Origin: Puniceicoccaceae bacterium 5H
GTDB taxonomy: Bacteria > Verrucomicrobiota > Verrucomicrobiia > Opitutales > Oceanipulchritudinaceae
NCBI GenBank assembly: GCA_009772895.1
Contig: WOUP01000003.1
Coordinates: forward strand, 372,001 to 436,000
Direction: 5' to 3'
Length of the DNA stretch: 64,000 nucleotides
The notes below the pieces were generated by a model. The model was not told the origin of the DNA. It was given only the letters and a program-made list of their open reading frames with translations, and did not search any database. Below are positions 17,112 through 26,376 of the stretch, in pieces (within the stretch, counting starts at the first letter, position 1; each line of letters begins with the position of its first letter). A program made the position numbers and the translations under genes.

Positions 17112-18365
17112 ATGAGCCAAGAGATTCTTTCCGTCCTCGAATACATGGAAAAGGAAAAGGGGATCCCGCGCGAGGAAATGATCGCGGCGATCTCCAATGC
17201 TATCCGCAGCGCGGCCTCCAAGGGCGTGAACGCCGGGCAAGAGCTCAAGATCGAGATCAATCCCCGCACGGGCGGTTTGAAGGCGTGGGCCATCATGGAA
17301 GTGGTCGATTCAGTGAGCGATCCTCGCCGCGAAATCCATATCGAGAAGGCCCGCACCCTCAATCCCAACGCGGATGTGGGCCTCTTCATCGAGAAGGAGA
17401 TGGACCCGGAAGAGCTGGGACGCATCGCCGCCCAGACCGCTCGCCAGACCATCATGCAGCGCCTCCGCCAATACGAGAAGGAGCGCATTTACGACGATTA
17501 CAAGGACATGGTGGGCGACATCGTGACCGGTGTGGTCCGCCGCCGCGAACGCGGCAACCTCGTCGTCGACATGGGCAAGGCCGAAGCCATCCTGCCGCCG
17601 CGCGAGCGCGTGCGGGGTGAAGACTACGCGCCCGGCGAACGCATCCGCTGCCTCCTTTCCAGCATCGAACCGACCAATCGCGGGCCTGAACTCATCCTCA
17701 GCCGCGCCAGCCCCAAGTTTGTCCGCCGCCTCTTTGAACTGGAGGTAACGGAGATTGCCGACGGCACCGTGATCATCGAGTCCATTGCCCGCGAGCCGGG
17801 CTACCGGACGAAGATCGCCGTGCGCAGCAATGACGACAAGGTAGACCCGGTCGGGGCCTGCGTCGGTGCCCGTGGCGCTCGCGTCAAGAGCATCGTGCGC
17901 GAACTCGGTGGGGAAAAGATCGACATCATCAAATGGGACTCCGACCCGGTCGTGTTCCTGGAGGAAGCGATCAAGCCCGCGCGTCCCAAGAACGTGAAGC
18001 TGGATGAGGCTCACGGACGCATTTATTTCGAGGTCTCCGAAGAAGACCTCTCGATCGCGATCGGCCGCCACGGCCAGAACGCCCGCTTGACTCACCGCCT
18101 TTTGGGGTGGAAATTAGACATTGCAAAGGAAGAGCACCGCGAAGCCGGTTTCGACGACAAACTCGAAGCAGGCATTGCCCGTTGGACTCAGCTCCCCAAC
18201 ATCAATCGCGACGTTGCGATCTTCCTTGTTCAGGCCGGCTTCACCTCGCCCGAAGCCTTCGAAGGCGTCGAAGCCGACGATCTCGAGGAACTCGGCTTTA
18301 CCGCCGACGACGCTCAGGCTCTGGTGCAAATCGTGTCTGATTACCGTAACAGCGCAGGTGCCTGA
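17112..18365 (+). CDS. nusA: transcription termination/antitermination factor NusA
   Basis: A 417-residue protein with the normal domain order: an N-terminal RNA-polymerase-binding domain (1-125), S1 (about 130-200, [21 protein letters not shown]), and two KH domains (about 225-345, including [17 protein letters not shown] and [13 protein letters not shown]). A short helix-hairpin-helix C-terminus ([12 protein letters not shown]) follows. NusA binds RNA polymerase and controls pausing, termination and antitermination. It is the first gene of an operon with infB and rbfA. rimP, which normally precedes nusA, is not found upstream in this window. The hairpin with T-tract just before it suggests attenuation control. 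Confidence 0.96.
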   Translation: MSQEILSVLEYMEKEKGIPREEMIAAISNAIRSAASKGVNAGQELKIEINPRTGGLKAWAIMEVVDSVSDPRREIHIEKARTLNPNADVGLFIEKEMDPEELGRIAAQTARQTIMQRLRQYEKERIYDDYKDMVGDIVTGVVRRRERGNLVVDMGKAEAILPPRERVRGEDYAPGERIRCLLSSIEPTNRGPELILSRASPKFVRRLFELEVTEIADGTVIIESIAREPGYRTKIAVRSNDDKVDPVGACVGARGARVKSIVRELGGEKIDIIKWDSDPVVFLEEAIKPARPKNVKLDEAHGRIYFEVSEEDLSIAIGRHGQNARLTHRLLGWKLDIAKEEHREAGFDDKLEAGIARWTQLPNINRDVAIFLVQAGFTSPEAFEGVEADDLEELGFTADDAQALVQIVSDYRNSAGA

Positions 18366-18420
18366 GGCAAACCGCGCTGAAATTGACTGAAACGTAGAGC
18401 TGACCTTTTATTTTTATTAC

Positions 18421-21024
18421 ATGGCTGTTCGGATTTACGAGCTTTCCAAAGATATCGGCATGGACAACGCCGAGCTCATTACCCTGCTCAAGAAGCGGGG
18501 CTATAAGGTGAAAAGTGCCTCGAGCACGATCGACAACATTTCCGCAGAAAGCCTGCGCGACGAATTTGGAAAGAGTGATGACGCTGCTGGCGGCGACTCC
18601 GCCGGAGACGATGGCGATCAAGACCAGGCCTCGGCACCCAATGCCCCGAAGCTGCCGGCCGGCGCCGTTGTGCGCTCCAAGGCCGACATCGAGCGTGAGC
18701 GGGCCGAGCGCGAGGCGAAGGAGCAAAGCAACAAGCAGCAGGCTCCCCGCGTCGTCACGCCGCCGCGCCCGCAGGGAGGCAATGCACCTTCCGTCAAGGC
18801 TCCGCCGCCTCTGCCCAAGCGCCCGCCGGTAACGATGCGCCCGCCGCAGCCAGCCGCCAGTCAGGGTGGGGCCAACGCGCCCCGCGCTGTCGTGCCGCCG
18901 CGCCCGGCCCCGAAATCCCCGGTGTTGCGCAGCGATCTGCCCACGCAACAGCCGGAGGCGGAAGCCCCCAAGGCACCGGAGTCCCCCCAACAGAAAGCCC
19001 CGGAAGCGCGTCAACCGCAGCAACCGGAGGCGCGAAAGGGTCCGGCGCCGATCGCTCCCCCGCGGGTCAACGCGCCGCAAAAAATGTCACCGCCGCGCCC
19101 GGCCGCACCGCAGAAGATGGCGCCGCCGCCTGTTTCCCGTCCTTCCGGCCCCAAGCCGATGACGCCGCCGAAGGTGACGCCGCCTCAGGCCGCGCCGGAT
19201 GCCCCGGAGCAGCCCGAAGAGGAGGCCGTGGCCGCCGCGGGTGGCGCGGAGCTGCGCAAGCTGCAGGTCAAGACGCCTGTCGTCGTGCGCGACTTTGCCG
19301 TCCAGATTGGCAAGAAGCCCTTCCAGCTCATTTCCGAGCTGATGGAGCTGGGCATCTTCGCCTCGATGAATACCGCCATCGAGGAAGAGGTCGCGACCAA
19401 GATCGCGCGCAGCCACGGCTTTGAGCTCGAGGTGAAGCACCGCGGCGAGTCGCAGCCCCAGCCGCAGACCAAGGCCAAGAAGAAGGAGTCGGAATCCGAA
19501 GAGATGGAGCCCCGCGCGCCGGTGGTCTGTATCCTCGGTCACGTCGACCACGGCAAGACGACCCTGCTCGACACCATCCGCCACACCAGCGTGGTGAAGG
19601 GCGAAGCCGGCGGCATTACGCAGCACGTGGGCGCCTACCAGGTGGAGCACAACGAAAAGAAGATTACCTTTATCGATACCCCGGGCCACGCCGCGTTCTC
19701 CAACATGCGTGCCCGCGGCGCCAACATCACGGACATCGCGGTGCTCGTGGTCGCGGCGGATGACGGCTTTATGCCGCAGACGGATGAGGCGCTGAGCCAC
19801 GCCCGCAAGGCCGGTGTGCCGGTTGTGATCGCGATCAACAAGATGGATGCACCGGGGGCCAAGCCCGATCGCGTGCGCCAGCAGTTGATCCAGCGCGACC
19901 TCGCGCCGGAAGAACTCGGCGGCGAAACCCTCGCGGTGGAAGTCTCCGCCCTGAAGGGGAAGGGGATCGAGGACCTGCTCGAGGCCATCCTCTTGCAAGC
20001 CGAAGTCACCGAAGGCATCGAGGCCCCCGTCAAGGGCAAGGCCGAAGGTGTGGTGATCGAAGCGCAGAAGGAGTTGGGCCGTGGTTCGACCGCGAGCGTC
20101 ATCATCACCGCCGGGACCCTCAAGACCGGCGCGGCGCTTGTCTGCGGTGAGCACTATTGCCGCGTGCGCCAGCTGATCAACGACCAGGGCAAGCAGATCA
20201 AGTCCGCCACGCCGGGTACTCCGGTGAAGGTGACGGGCTGGTCGAGCCCGCCCGATGCCGGTGACAACTTCGTCGAGGTCAAGAACGAGCGCGAAGCAAA
20301 GTCCATCGCCGAAGACAACGAGCTGGAGCGCAAGAAGCTCGAGGCCGCGCAGAAGGAAGAGGGCCGCGCCAGCGTGGAAGACCTCTTTGCCGCGATCGCC
20401 CGCACGCAGAAGAAGACCTTCAAGTGCGTGGTCAAGTCCGACGTGTATGGCACGGCAGAGGCCCTGGCTGCTGCCCTGCTCGCAATCAAGAGCGACAAGA
20501 TCGACCTCGATGTGATCGATATGGGCGTGGGCGACATCACCAAGAACGACGTGATCATGGCCGACGCGGCCGAAGGTGCGACCATCGTGGCCTTCAACGT
20601 GGGGCTCGAAAACGGCGTCCAGGCGGTGGCGAAACACCACAGCGTCCAGGTCATCAAGCACAACATCATTTACGAGCTGATCGACCAGGTAAAGTCGGCT
20701 ATGGCCGATCTGCTGGATCCCGAGTTCCGCGAGAACAAGATCGGCGCGGCCGAAGTCCGTGCGACCTTCCCGCTGGGCAAGGGCCAGGTGGCTGGTTGCA
20801 TGGTCACGGAAGGCAGCATCAAGCGCGATCACCTCGCCCGTCTGTTCCGCAAGGGCAATCAGGAGGCCGAGGCCAAGGTCGATACGCTCAAGCGCTTCAA
20901 GGAAGACGTCGGCGAAGTCCGCGCGGGCTACGAATGCGGCTTGCAGTTGCGGGATCGCAACGACTACGAAGTCGGCGACATCATCGAGTGCTACGAAATC
21001 TTGAAGATCAAGCCGTCGCTTTAA
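18421..21024 (+). CDS. infB: translation initiation factor IF-2
   Basis: An 867-residue GTPase. Residues 1-55 are the N-terminal IF2 subdomain ([18 protein letters not shown]). Residues about 60-290 are a Pro/Ala-rich linker. The G domain starts near residue 370 with [10 protein letters not shown] (P-loop), then DTPGHAAF and NKMDAPG. Domains II-IV follow to the end. IF-2 brings initiator fMet-tRNA to the 30S subunit and promotes subunit joining. It is 55 bases downstream of nusA and 31 bases upstream of rbfA. The Pro-rich linker is unusually long and repetitive (runs of PPRP and PQKM). Confidence 0.96.
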   Translation: MAVRIYELSKDIGMDNAELITLLKKRGYKVKSASSTIDNISAESLRDEFGKSDDAAGGDSAGDDGDQDQASAPNAPKLPAGAVVRSKADIERERAEREAKEQSNKQQAPRVVTPPRPQGGNAPSVKAPPPLPKRPPVTMRPPQPAASQGGANAPRAVVPPRPAPKSPVLRSDLPTQQPEAEAPKAPESPQQKAPEARQPQQPEARKGPAPIAPPRVNAPQKMSPPRPAAPQKMAPPPVSRPSGPKPMTPPKVTPPQAAPDAPEQPEEEAVAAAGGAELRKLQVKTPVVVRDFAVQIGKKPFQLISELMELGIFASMNTAIEEEVATKIARSHGFELEVKHRGESQPQPQTKAKKKESESEEMEPRAPVVCILGHVDHGKTTLLDTIRHTSVVKGEAGGITQHVGAYQVEHNEKKITFIDTPGHAAFSNMRARGANITDIAVLVVAADDGFMPQTDEALSHARKAGVPVVIAINKMDAPGAKPDRVRQQLIQRDLAPEELGGETLAVEVSALKGKGIEDLLEAILLQAEVTEGIEAPVKGKAEGVVIEAQKELGRGSTASVIITAGTLKTGAALVCGEHYCRVRQLINDQGKQIKSATPGTPVKVTGWSSPPDAGDNFVEVKNEREAKSIAEDNELERKKLEAAQKEEGRASVEDLFAAIARTQKKTFKCVVKSDVYGTAEALAAALLAIKSDKIDLDVIDMGVGDITKNDVIMADAAEGATIVAFNVGLENGVQAVAKHHSVQVIKHNIIYELIDQVKSAMADLLDPEFRENKIGAAEVRATFPLGKGQVAGCMVTEGSIKRDHLARLFRKGNQEAEAKVDTLKRFKEDVGEVRAGYECGLQLRDRNDYEVGDIIECYEILKIKPSL

Positions 21025-21055
21025 CGCGGCGGCGGGGTCTTTCCTTCTCCAGACC

Positions 21056-21436
21056 ATGTCTCAACGACAGATCAGGGTAAACGAGCTGCTGAAGCGCGAG
21101 ATCAGCTTGGTCATGCACACGCGCTACCGTTCGGCGACCACGGCCATCACCATTCTGGATGTGGACGTCGCGCCGAACCTGCGCTCGGCCAAGGTCTTCT
21201 ATTCGGTCATTGGCGACGAGTCGGACCAGCGGGATGCGGCGCACTTCTTTGCCCGCAAGCACAGTGAGATCCGGCACTACGTGAGCCGGACGGTTACGCT
21301 CAAATACCTCCCGCACCTGGAGTTCGTGCACGACCCGTCTCAAGAGCGCGGAGCGGAGATCAATGCGCTGCTCGACGAGATGGGCTATGAGGGCGATATC
21401 GACTTCAAGCCCGAAGACGAAGATACCCAGCTTTAG
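21056..21436 (+). CDS. rbfA: 30S ribosome-binding factor A
   Basis: A 126-residue KH-type protein. QIRVNELLKREISLVMH at the start and VTLKYLPHLEFVHDPS near residues 81-96 are the family's landmarks. RbfA helps mature the 5' end of 16S rRNA and is needed for growth in the cold. It is the third gene of the nusA operon and is followed by a hairpin at 21469-21493. No truB or rpsO follows, so the operon ends here. Confidence 0.95.
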   Translation: MSQRQIRVNELLKREISLVMHTRYRSATTAITILDVDVAPNLRSAKVFYSVIGDESDQRDAAHFFARKHSEIRHYVSRTVTLKYLPHLEFVHDPSQERGAEINALLDEMGYEGDIDFKPEDEDTQL

Positions 21437-21468
21437 CGCAGCGCGCGCCTTCCACGTTTGTTTTTGCA

Positions 21469-21493
21469 GAAGCGGCCTTTATTCGGCCGCTTC
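21469..21493. terminator. hairpin between convergent genes rbfA and the coiled-coil gene
   Basis: A perfect 9-bp stem (GAAGCGGCC at 21469-21477 and GGCCGCTTC at 21485-21493) overlaps the last codons of the minus-strand gene. It is placed to end both converging transcripts. The T-richness past the stem is modest on the plus strand and poor on the minus strand. Confidence 0.6.
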
Positions 21494-22225
21494 TTCTGTA
21501 TCCGGCAGGTCCAGATGTCCGGCCAAGACCTGCCAATCGGCCCCTAATTGCTCCGCCAAGGCCTTGAGCTGATCGGCCAGATGCGCCAAGTGCGTTTCCT
21601 GTTCCTGCAGCGCCATCGCCTTCTCGAACAGGGCGTTTTCACTCTCCTCGATGAACGCCTCCCGCTCATTCCAGAGCGCCTCGTCGGCCCCCGGTTCATC
21701 GCTTGCGGCGGAACTTTTTTCGCCGGCCTCCGCCAATTGCATTTCCAGCTCACGGTTGCGTTGCTCCAGTTGCTGGCGCACTGCGGTCAACGCCGCAACC
21801 TCTGCCTGCAGATGTTCGCGGTTCTTGTCGGGTCCATCGCTCAGGCGCTCCTCCCGTCGCTGCAGCTGCCGTTCGCGCGCCTGCAGTAACATGCGCTCTT
21901 CATGCAGCTCCCGTTGCTGCTCCGACAGCGCAAATTCACGCTGCCGCAATTCACGCCATCGCTCTTCTCGTTCGTCTGCCGAGCCGCTATCAGCGTCTAG
22001 AGAGGGTGGGGCAGCGGTCGACCAGACGCGCGCGCGACCACGTTGACGCATCAGCGCGTCGATGGACGGTTTTGCTGCGTCGTCGCCTTCGGTGCTACGA
22101 GATACGACAGGTTTGAGCTGCGCCAAATCCCCCGGCGTCATGGTGTCGCCGGGGCGGGTCTCGATAATGGGCCTGAAGCGGATGCGTCCTTTTGGCTCTA
22201 AAGCCATATAAGGCTTATCGGCCAA
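21479..22225 (-). CDS. coiled-coil protein of a ParA operon, unknown function
   Basis: A 248-residue protein. Residues about 85-235 are strongly charged and heptad-like (REERWRELRQREFALSEQQ and on), predicting a long coiled coil. The N-terminal 80 residues are mostly disordered, with a YMALEPKGRIRF start. No family was recognised. It is the last of three minus-strand genes: parA-like, the 316-residue gene, then this one, with an 11-base overlap to its predecessor. A coiled-coil partner would suit an adaptor that links a cargo to a ParA ATPase, but this is inference from context alone. Confidence 0.75.
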   Translation of the reverse strand: MADKPYMALEPKGRIRFRPIIETRPGDTMTPGDLAQLKPVVSRSTEGDDAAKPSIDALMRQRGRARVWSTAAPPSLDADSGSADEREERWRELRQREFALSEQQRELHEERMLLQARERQLQRREERLSDGPDKNREHLQAEVAALTAVRQQLEQRNRELEMQLAEAGEKSSAASDEPGADEALWNEREAFIEESENALFEKAMALQEQETHLAHLADQLKALAEQLGADWQVLAGHLDLPDTEEAAE

Positions 22226-23165
22226 AAACGCGGGCGAAAAAGCCCTTCTTGCGCGCTTTGCCCGCCGAGGCCTGGCCGGTCATGATGGCGGCGACCGCAC
22301 CGGCTACGGTTTCCAGTTGCGGATCGTTCAGCACCATGAAGTAGCGCTCCTTGCGGGCGCCGCCTTCGCGCACGATCTCAGCGAGTTCCACCGTTTCCTG
22401 CTCAAAGAAGCCGAAAAGCTTATGGCTCTGAGACTTGAGGCGCTCCTCCAGGGCCGTGACTTCCGGCTGATTGAGGGCGCGAATCTGCTTCTGTTCATCG
22501 CTTGGCTTGCCGCCGAAGCGTTGAAGAAGGAATACAAATTCTTCCGGGCGGAGGCCGCGGGCGATATGGCCCAGCGCTTCCGGTAGATGCAAGCCACTGA
22601 AGTTGGGGCGATAGGGCAGAAACTGAGCGATCGCACGCTCATCCTGGCTGGTGAAGCTGTTGAGCATCGCGCGGAAATCACCGCCGACGACGACATTTTG
22701 CGCCATATTTTGGGCAAACAGCAGGAAGTCGCCGATCGTCTTGAGATCCTCGTCTTCGCAAAACTTGCGCGTCTCCGCCGTGATGTTGCACAAGTCCATC
22801 GGGTAATCCTTGGGAATGCCGAGATCCTTGAGCACTTTCAGCGGCTTGTCGTCGTGACGCGACGACGAATCGACCTGCTCGGCCATCTCGCCGAACGGAT
22901 CATCAAATGCCATCGTCTCCTCAAAAATATCCACCATCAAGCGGATGCGCTTGGGCTGCTCCGCGATCCCCGGCAGCATATGCAGTTCTTCCAGCGTGAG
23001 CGGCAGGTATTTCAGCGGCACCTCGTCTCGACCCTTGAGGGGCCAGACGCGGTCGACATTGGAAGCCAGTTTGGCCATTTCGGTACCTACCATCATCGAG
23101 CTCTTGAAGCGCTCGCGGATAGCGTCCCACTCCTGCTTGCTCACTCCGCTGGTGCTGTTTTCCAT
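22215..23165 (-). CDS. conserved-looking protein of a ParA operon, unknown function
   Basis: A 316-residue soluble protein, not recognised. The middle part (about residues 108-165) has a helix-hairpin-helix-like alternation (VLKDLGIPKDYPMDLCNIT, then EDLKTIGDFLLFAQ). The C-terminal 20 residues are basic (GKARKKGFFARVFGR), possibly a membrane- or nucleic-acid-contacting tail. The gene starts 30 bases after the ParA-like gene and overlaps the coiled-coil gene by 11 bases, so the three are surely cotranscribed. With ParA-type ATPases, such partners usually are the cargo adaptor or the regulator of the ATPase. Confidence 0.75.
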   Translation of the reverse strand: MENSTSGVSKQEWDAIRERFKSSMMVGTEMAKLASNVDRVWPLKGRDEVPLKYLPLTLEELHMLPGIAEQPKRIRLMVDIFEETMAFDDPFGEMAEQVDSSSRHDDKPLKVLKDLGIPKDYPMDLCNITAETRKFCEDEDLKTIGDFLLFAQNMAQNVVVGGDFRAMLNSFTSQDERAIAQFLPYRPNFSGLHLPEALGHIARGLRPEEFVFLLQRFGGKPSDEQKQIRALNQPEVTALEERLKSQSHKLFGFFEQETVELAEIVREGGARKERYFMVLNDPQLETVAGAVAAIMTGQASAGKARKKGFFARVFGR

Positions 23166-23195
23166 GGCTGTTGAGATCGGGTGCTAAGACGGAAA

Positions 23196-24095
23196 TTAAA
23201 GAGCCGAAGAGGTCGAGCCGTGGCGCATGATCTGGCGGGCGAGCGCCTTGTAATCACTCAAGACCCCGTCCGTGCCGGGTGACTGACCGACACTCACGAC
23301 CGGCAGGCCCAGCGTCACCGCCCGACGCACGACCACCGCATCGCGGATGGAGGCGCCGAAAATCTTGGCGTTGGCAGAAACCTTCTTCTGGTTGCGGAAC
23401 TGGTTCAGGCGGAACTGCATGCGCATCTTGGGCACCTCGATGTCCATGTTCGCCTTGATCCCGTTAAAGAGAATGCCCTGGATCTGGGCCGGTTTGCCCA
23501 TACCGCTGCGACGGAAGGAAGCCGAGCGCTCGTTGAACTGCAGCAGCTTGCCCGTCAGCAAGGTAAACCCGATCAGGCTCAGCGCGTCAGGGTTGGACGG
23601 CACATAGACCTCGTTGGAGCTGAAGAGGCCGCACTGCGAGGCGCGGAGCACGTTTGGAGGGCAGTCGAAGAAGATGAAATCGTAGTCGTTTTCCACCTCC
23701 GCGAGTTGCTCTTGGAACTTCACATAGGGCGGTCGTCCGTCCTTCGGCTGATACTCGTGCTCAACGTCGATCAGGTTGAAGCTCGTGGGCAGCAAATCCA
23801 GATTCGGCAGGATCTGCTTTCCACTTCGATCAATCACCACGTCCTTGACGATGATGTCTTTGATCGTCTCCTGCCCCGGGTCGAAGATCGAGAAGACGGA
23901 TCCCTGACCGTTGAGGTTGAGTTTGTTCCAGCGCTCAAGGCGCATCAGCCAAATGCTGGCGTTGGACTGAGTGTCCAAGTCGACCAGCAGGACGCGCTTG
24001 CCCATCTCAGCGAGGCAGGCCGCGACATTTACGATACAGGAGGTCTTCCCGACCCCACCTTTGTAGTTAATGAAGCTGATCTTACGAGGAGCCAT
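23196..24095 (-). CDS. ParA/MinD-type P-loop ATPase
   Basis: A 299-residue protein. The deviant Walker A KGGVGKT lies at residues 12-18, the switch I-like DLDTQSN near 39-45, and Walker B FIFFDCPPN near residue 145. These place it in the ParA family, whose members form ATP-dependent gradients on DNA or membrane to position plasmids, chromosomes or protein clusters. No parB or parS is near it; the partners are two unknown genes. It is therefore more likely a cargo-positioning ParA (like those for carboxysomes, chemoreceptors or flagella) than the chromosome-segregation ParA. The long insert at residues 60-130 is unusual for short ParA proteins. Confidence 0.88.
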   Translation of the reverse strand: MAPRKISFINYKGGVGKTSCIVNVAACLAEMGKRVLLVDLDTQSNASIWLMRLERWNKLNLNGQGSVFSIFDPGQETIKDIIVKDVVIDRSGKQILPNLDLLPTSFNLIDVEHEYQPKDGRPPYVKFQEQLAEVENDYDFIFFDCPPNVLRASQCGLFSSNEVYVPSNPDALSLIGFTLLTGKLLQFNERSASFRRSGMGKPAQIQGILFNGIKANMDIEVPKMRMQFRLNQFRNQKKVSANAKIFGASIRDAVVVRRAVTLGLPVVSVGQSPGTDGVLSDYKALARQIMRHGSTSSAL

Positions 24096-24230
24096 GGATA
24101 AGCACAGGCAAGGATAGTGTTCAGCGCAGTTTGGCGGTCAGCTGCTGTCAAATCAACAGAATAACAACCCGATGATGAAACCCATCTCCCTTTTCATCTA
24201 TCGGCGTGCGTTCGGCAATGTTTTTTTTAC

Positions 24231-24250
24231 GGTAATCATTGGTAATCATA
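24231..24250. repeat. tandem 10-bp repeat in the parA-ybaB divergent region
   Basis: GGTAATCATT and GGTAATCATA follow one another exactly between the divergent ParA-like and YbaB genes. The spacing (one helical turn) would suit two adjacent operator half-sites. Nothing else links it to a regulator. Confidence 0.4.
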
Positions 24251-24305
24251 ACCTGACACGCGCAGGCTTGACTTGCTCGGTCCGCTGGCGAATTCTGCAG
24301 CGATC

Positions 24306-24614
24306 ATGGTCGGTGTAGGAAAACTGATGAAGCAGGCTGCCAAGATGCAGCAACAACTGCAGACTTTGCAGGAAGAAATGGGCCAAACCGAAATCGAAGT
24401 TTCCGGTGGTGGCGGGGCCGTTCAGATCAAGATCACCCTGCAACAGGAAATCAAGTCGATCTCGCTGGATCCGGACTTCTTGAAGGAAGACAAACAGCTC
24501 GTTGAAGAAACGCTTACGGAGGCGGTGCGCGAAGCCGTCAGCCGCAGCAAGTCCATCAGCGAGGAAAAGATGAACGAAATCACCTCCGGCTTTAACCTGC
24601 CGGGCATGTTCTAG
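24306..24614 (+). CDS. ybaB: YbaB/EbfC family nucleoid-associated protein
   Basis: A 102-residue protein. LMKQAAKMQQQLQTLQEEM near the start, the Gly-rich VSGGGGAVQIKI hairpin and the IKSISLDPDFL segment are typical. It dimerises and binds DNA with loose sequence preference. The classical dnaX-ybaB-recR order is partly kept: recR follows after 11 bases, while dnaX is absent. The ATG at 24306 gives the normal N-terminus; an 11-codon upstream extension is not conserved. Confidence 0.93.
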   Translation: MVGVGKLMKQAAKMQQQLQTLQEEMGQTEIEVSGGGGAVQIKITLQQEIKSISLDPDFLKEDKQLVEETLTEAVREAVSRSKSISEEKMNEITSGFNLPGMF

Positions 24615-24625
24615 CGCCCCGGCGC

Positions 24626-25222
24626 ATGACGCCGAGTTTCGAAAAAGTCCAGCAACTGCTCAAGCGCCTGCCCGGGCTGGGCTATCGCTCGGCGGAGCGT
24701 GTGGCCATGCACCTGTTGATCGAGCGTCCGCAGGATCTGAAGCCGCTGCTCGAAGCGCTGGAGGATGCGAGCCAACACCTGCAGCGCTGTGTGGAGTGCG
24801 GCAACATGGCAGAGGAAGAGCTTTGCCACATTTGCCAGAACCCCCAGCGCGACGCCCGCGTGATTTGCCTCGTCGAGCATGTTCCCGACCTCATGGCGAT
24901 CGAGCGCAGCTCCGCCTTTCGCGGCCGCTATCACGTGCTCTTCGGCAAACTCTCGCCCCTGCATCAAGTCGGCCCCGAAGACCTCAACCTGCAGACGCTC
25001 CCCCAACGCCTTGAGCGCGATCAGGTGGAGGAAGTCGTGCTCGCCCTGAGCAATGACGTCGAGGGCGAGGCAACCTGCCACTACATTCAAGAGGCGATCC
25101 TCGATCCTGCCGGCGTCACCGTGACGCGGATCGGCTTTGGCCTGCCCAGCGGCGGCGGCGTGACCATGGCCGATTCCTCGACCCTGCGCAGCGCCCTCGA
25201 GAGCCGCCGCAGCTATCAATAA
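24626..25222 (+). CDS. recR: recombination mediator RecR
   Basis: A 198-residue protein. It has an N-terminal helix-hairpin-helix (LLKRLPGLGYRSAERVAMHL), a four-Cys zinc site (C55, C58, C67, C70), and a Toprim domain (ICLVEHVPDLMAIERS and on). It closes with the C-terminal conserved IGFGLPSGGGVTMAD. RecR acts with RecF/RecO to load RecA at gaps. It lies 11 bases behind ybaB, as in many bacteria. The tRNA-Gly gene follows about 80 bases downstream. Confidence 0.96.
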   Translation: MTPSFEKVQQLLKRLPGLGYRSAERVAMHLLIERPQDLKPLLEALEDASQHLQRCVECGNMAEEELCHICQNPQRDARVICLVEHVPDLMAIERSSAFRGRYHVLFGKLSPLHQVGPEDLNLQTLPQRLERDQVEEVVLALSNDVEGEATCHYIQEAILDPAGVTVTRIGFGLPSGGGVTMADSSTLRSALESRRSYQ

Positions 25223-25305
25223 AGGAAAGGGGTGGCGGTCTGCTTACGTTCCCACTTGCCAACTCAAGCCGGTTCCTCCAACTTCTCCCTTTACCGCAAG
25301 ATCCT

Positions 25306-25380
25306 GCGGGCGTCGTATAAAGGCTAATACGTGGGCTTCCCAAGCCTGAAATGAGGGTTCGATTCCCTCCGCCCGCACCA
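25306..25380 (+). tRNA. tRNA-Gly, anticodon CCC
   Basis: A 75-base cloverleaf with encoded CCA. The acceptor stem is GCGGGCG/CGCCCGC, the D stem is GTAT/ATAC, and the anticodon loop TTCCCAA gives anticodon CCC. The T arm is GAGGG-TTCGATT-CCCTC, and the discriminator base is A. It reads GGG glycine codons. The 3' end is a common attachment site for tyrosine recombinases, and an integrase remnant lies 150 bases further on. Confidence 0.93.
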
Positions 25381-25524
25381 GTTCTATGTCCTGTGGCAGG
25401 GCGTGACGAGCGAGGATAAACCTTGTCATCCTCAACGGGTTGCGAAACTTTCTCGGGCGGTTTGTCTGTGACAGCCGAAGACACGTTTTGACCGTTAAAG
25501 TCTGATTTTTGTGGACCTGTTTCT

Positions 25525-25917
25525 TCTTCTGGGCTGCACGCCAGCAGATAAAGGCGTCGCTACTGACGTTGCGTGCGAAGGCCCAGCCGCAGGCCTCGAT
25601 TAGGATGTTGACGCGGGTATTCACCTGGCTGAGCGCCCTTTTCACCTGCAAGTCGGCCACGAAGTCCGCCAAATGTTGCCTCAACGGCTGTTCGGCTGCC
25701 ACGCGCTGGCGCTTCGGCGCGATCAGCCCCGCTCGCTCGTGTTCCAGCTCCTTCACCATCTCGCGCAGGCGCTTTTCCCCCACCTGCTTGTCTGGCGTGT
25801 TGAGCGGGACCTTCGGCATCGCGAAATCCCCCTCCAGTCGATAGCGGCCCGGTAATTGCGGTCCGTCACCAGCTTGCCGTTCTTGCGGCGCTTCTTCTTG
25901 TAGACGTGGATGATCAT
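25525..25917 (-). pseudogene. tyrosine recombinase (integrase) remnant, N-terminal part, frameshifted
   Basis: The reading starts at 25917 with a basic segment (MIIHVYKKKRRKNGKLVTDR) typical of phage-type integrases. It then shifts frame near 25840 (RYRLEGDF lies in the second frame) and continues through MPKVPLNTPDKQ and a core-binding-like helical domain (PLRQHLADFVADLQVKRAL, VNILIEACGWAFARN). The frame degenerates after about 25530; no catalytic domain follows. A single missing base in GCCGC explains the shift. It faces the tRNA-Gly gene, the normal orientation for an integrase next to its attachment site, so it marks the edge of an old integrated element. Confidence 0.65.
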
Positions 25918-26376
25918 CGTTCCGGCCTCCGAGATTCTATGATGTAAAACGTTGTACGGCTGGCCTTCGACGATCCCCCGACCTTGATGGGGTGCGGTAG
26001 ATCCCCACTGGCCATCAGTCGATACGAGGCGTTCGGTCGAAGTCGTGGTGTTCATTGTCTTGGTTGGGATTGGATGTTCACCCATCAACACGCGCCATAC
26101 CGGGCCAATTTCTGAAGGAAAATGAAGGTGCCTCCGAAAAGCCGAGCGGCATGAGCAAATAAATCAGGAGGCTTGGTAGGGCTTTCGATGTCTATGACAG
26201 AACCACATCAGATTGGGGTGGAGGCGCTTAACTTCGAAAAAATCGTAGTTTTTGCTCCTTAACTCCGAAAAAGTCGGATATACTCGTCTAAAAGGAATTC
26301 TTAATGCCGCAAAAATCTCTGGAAATCCTGAGAGCACCTGTTCCTCAGCTCGACTGCCCGCACCCTGCTGGAGAAC
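25918..26376. other. about 460 bases without a recognisable gene
   Basis: Open frames exist on both strands, but none shows a domain, a credible start or codon use like the neighbours. The segment holds no tRNA, IS end or terminator that I could see. It lies inside the decayed tRNA-adjacent zone. Confidence 0.5.
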
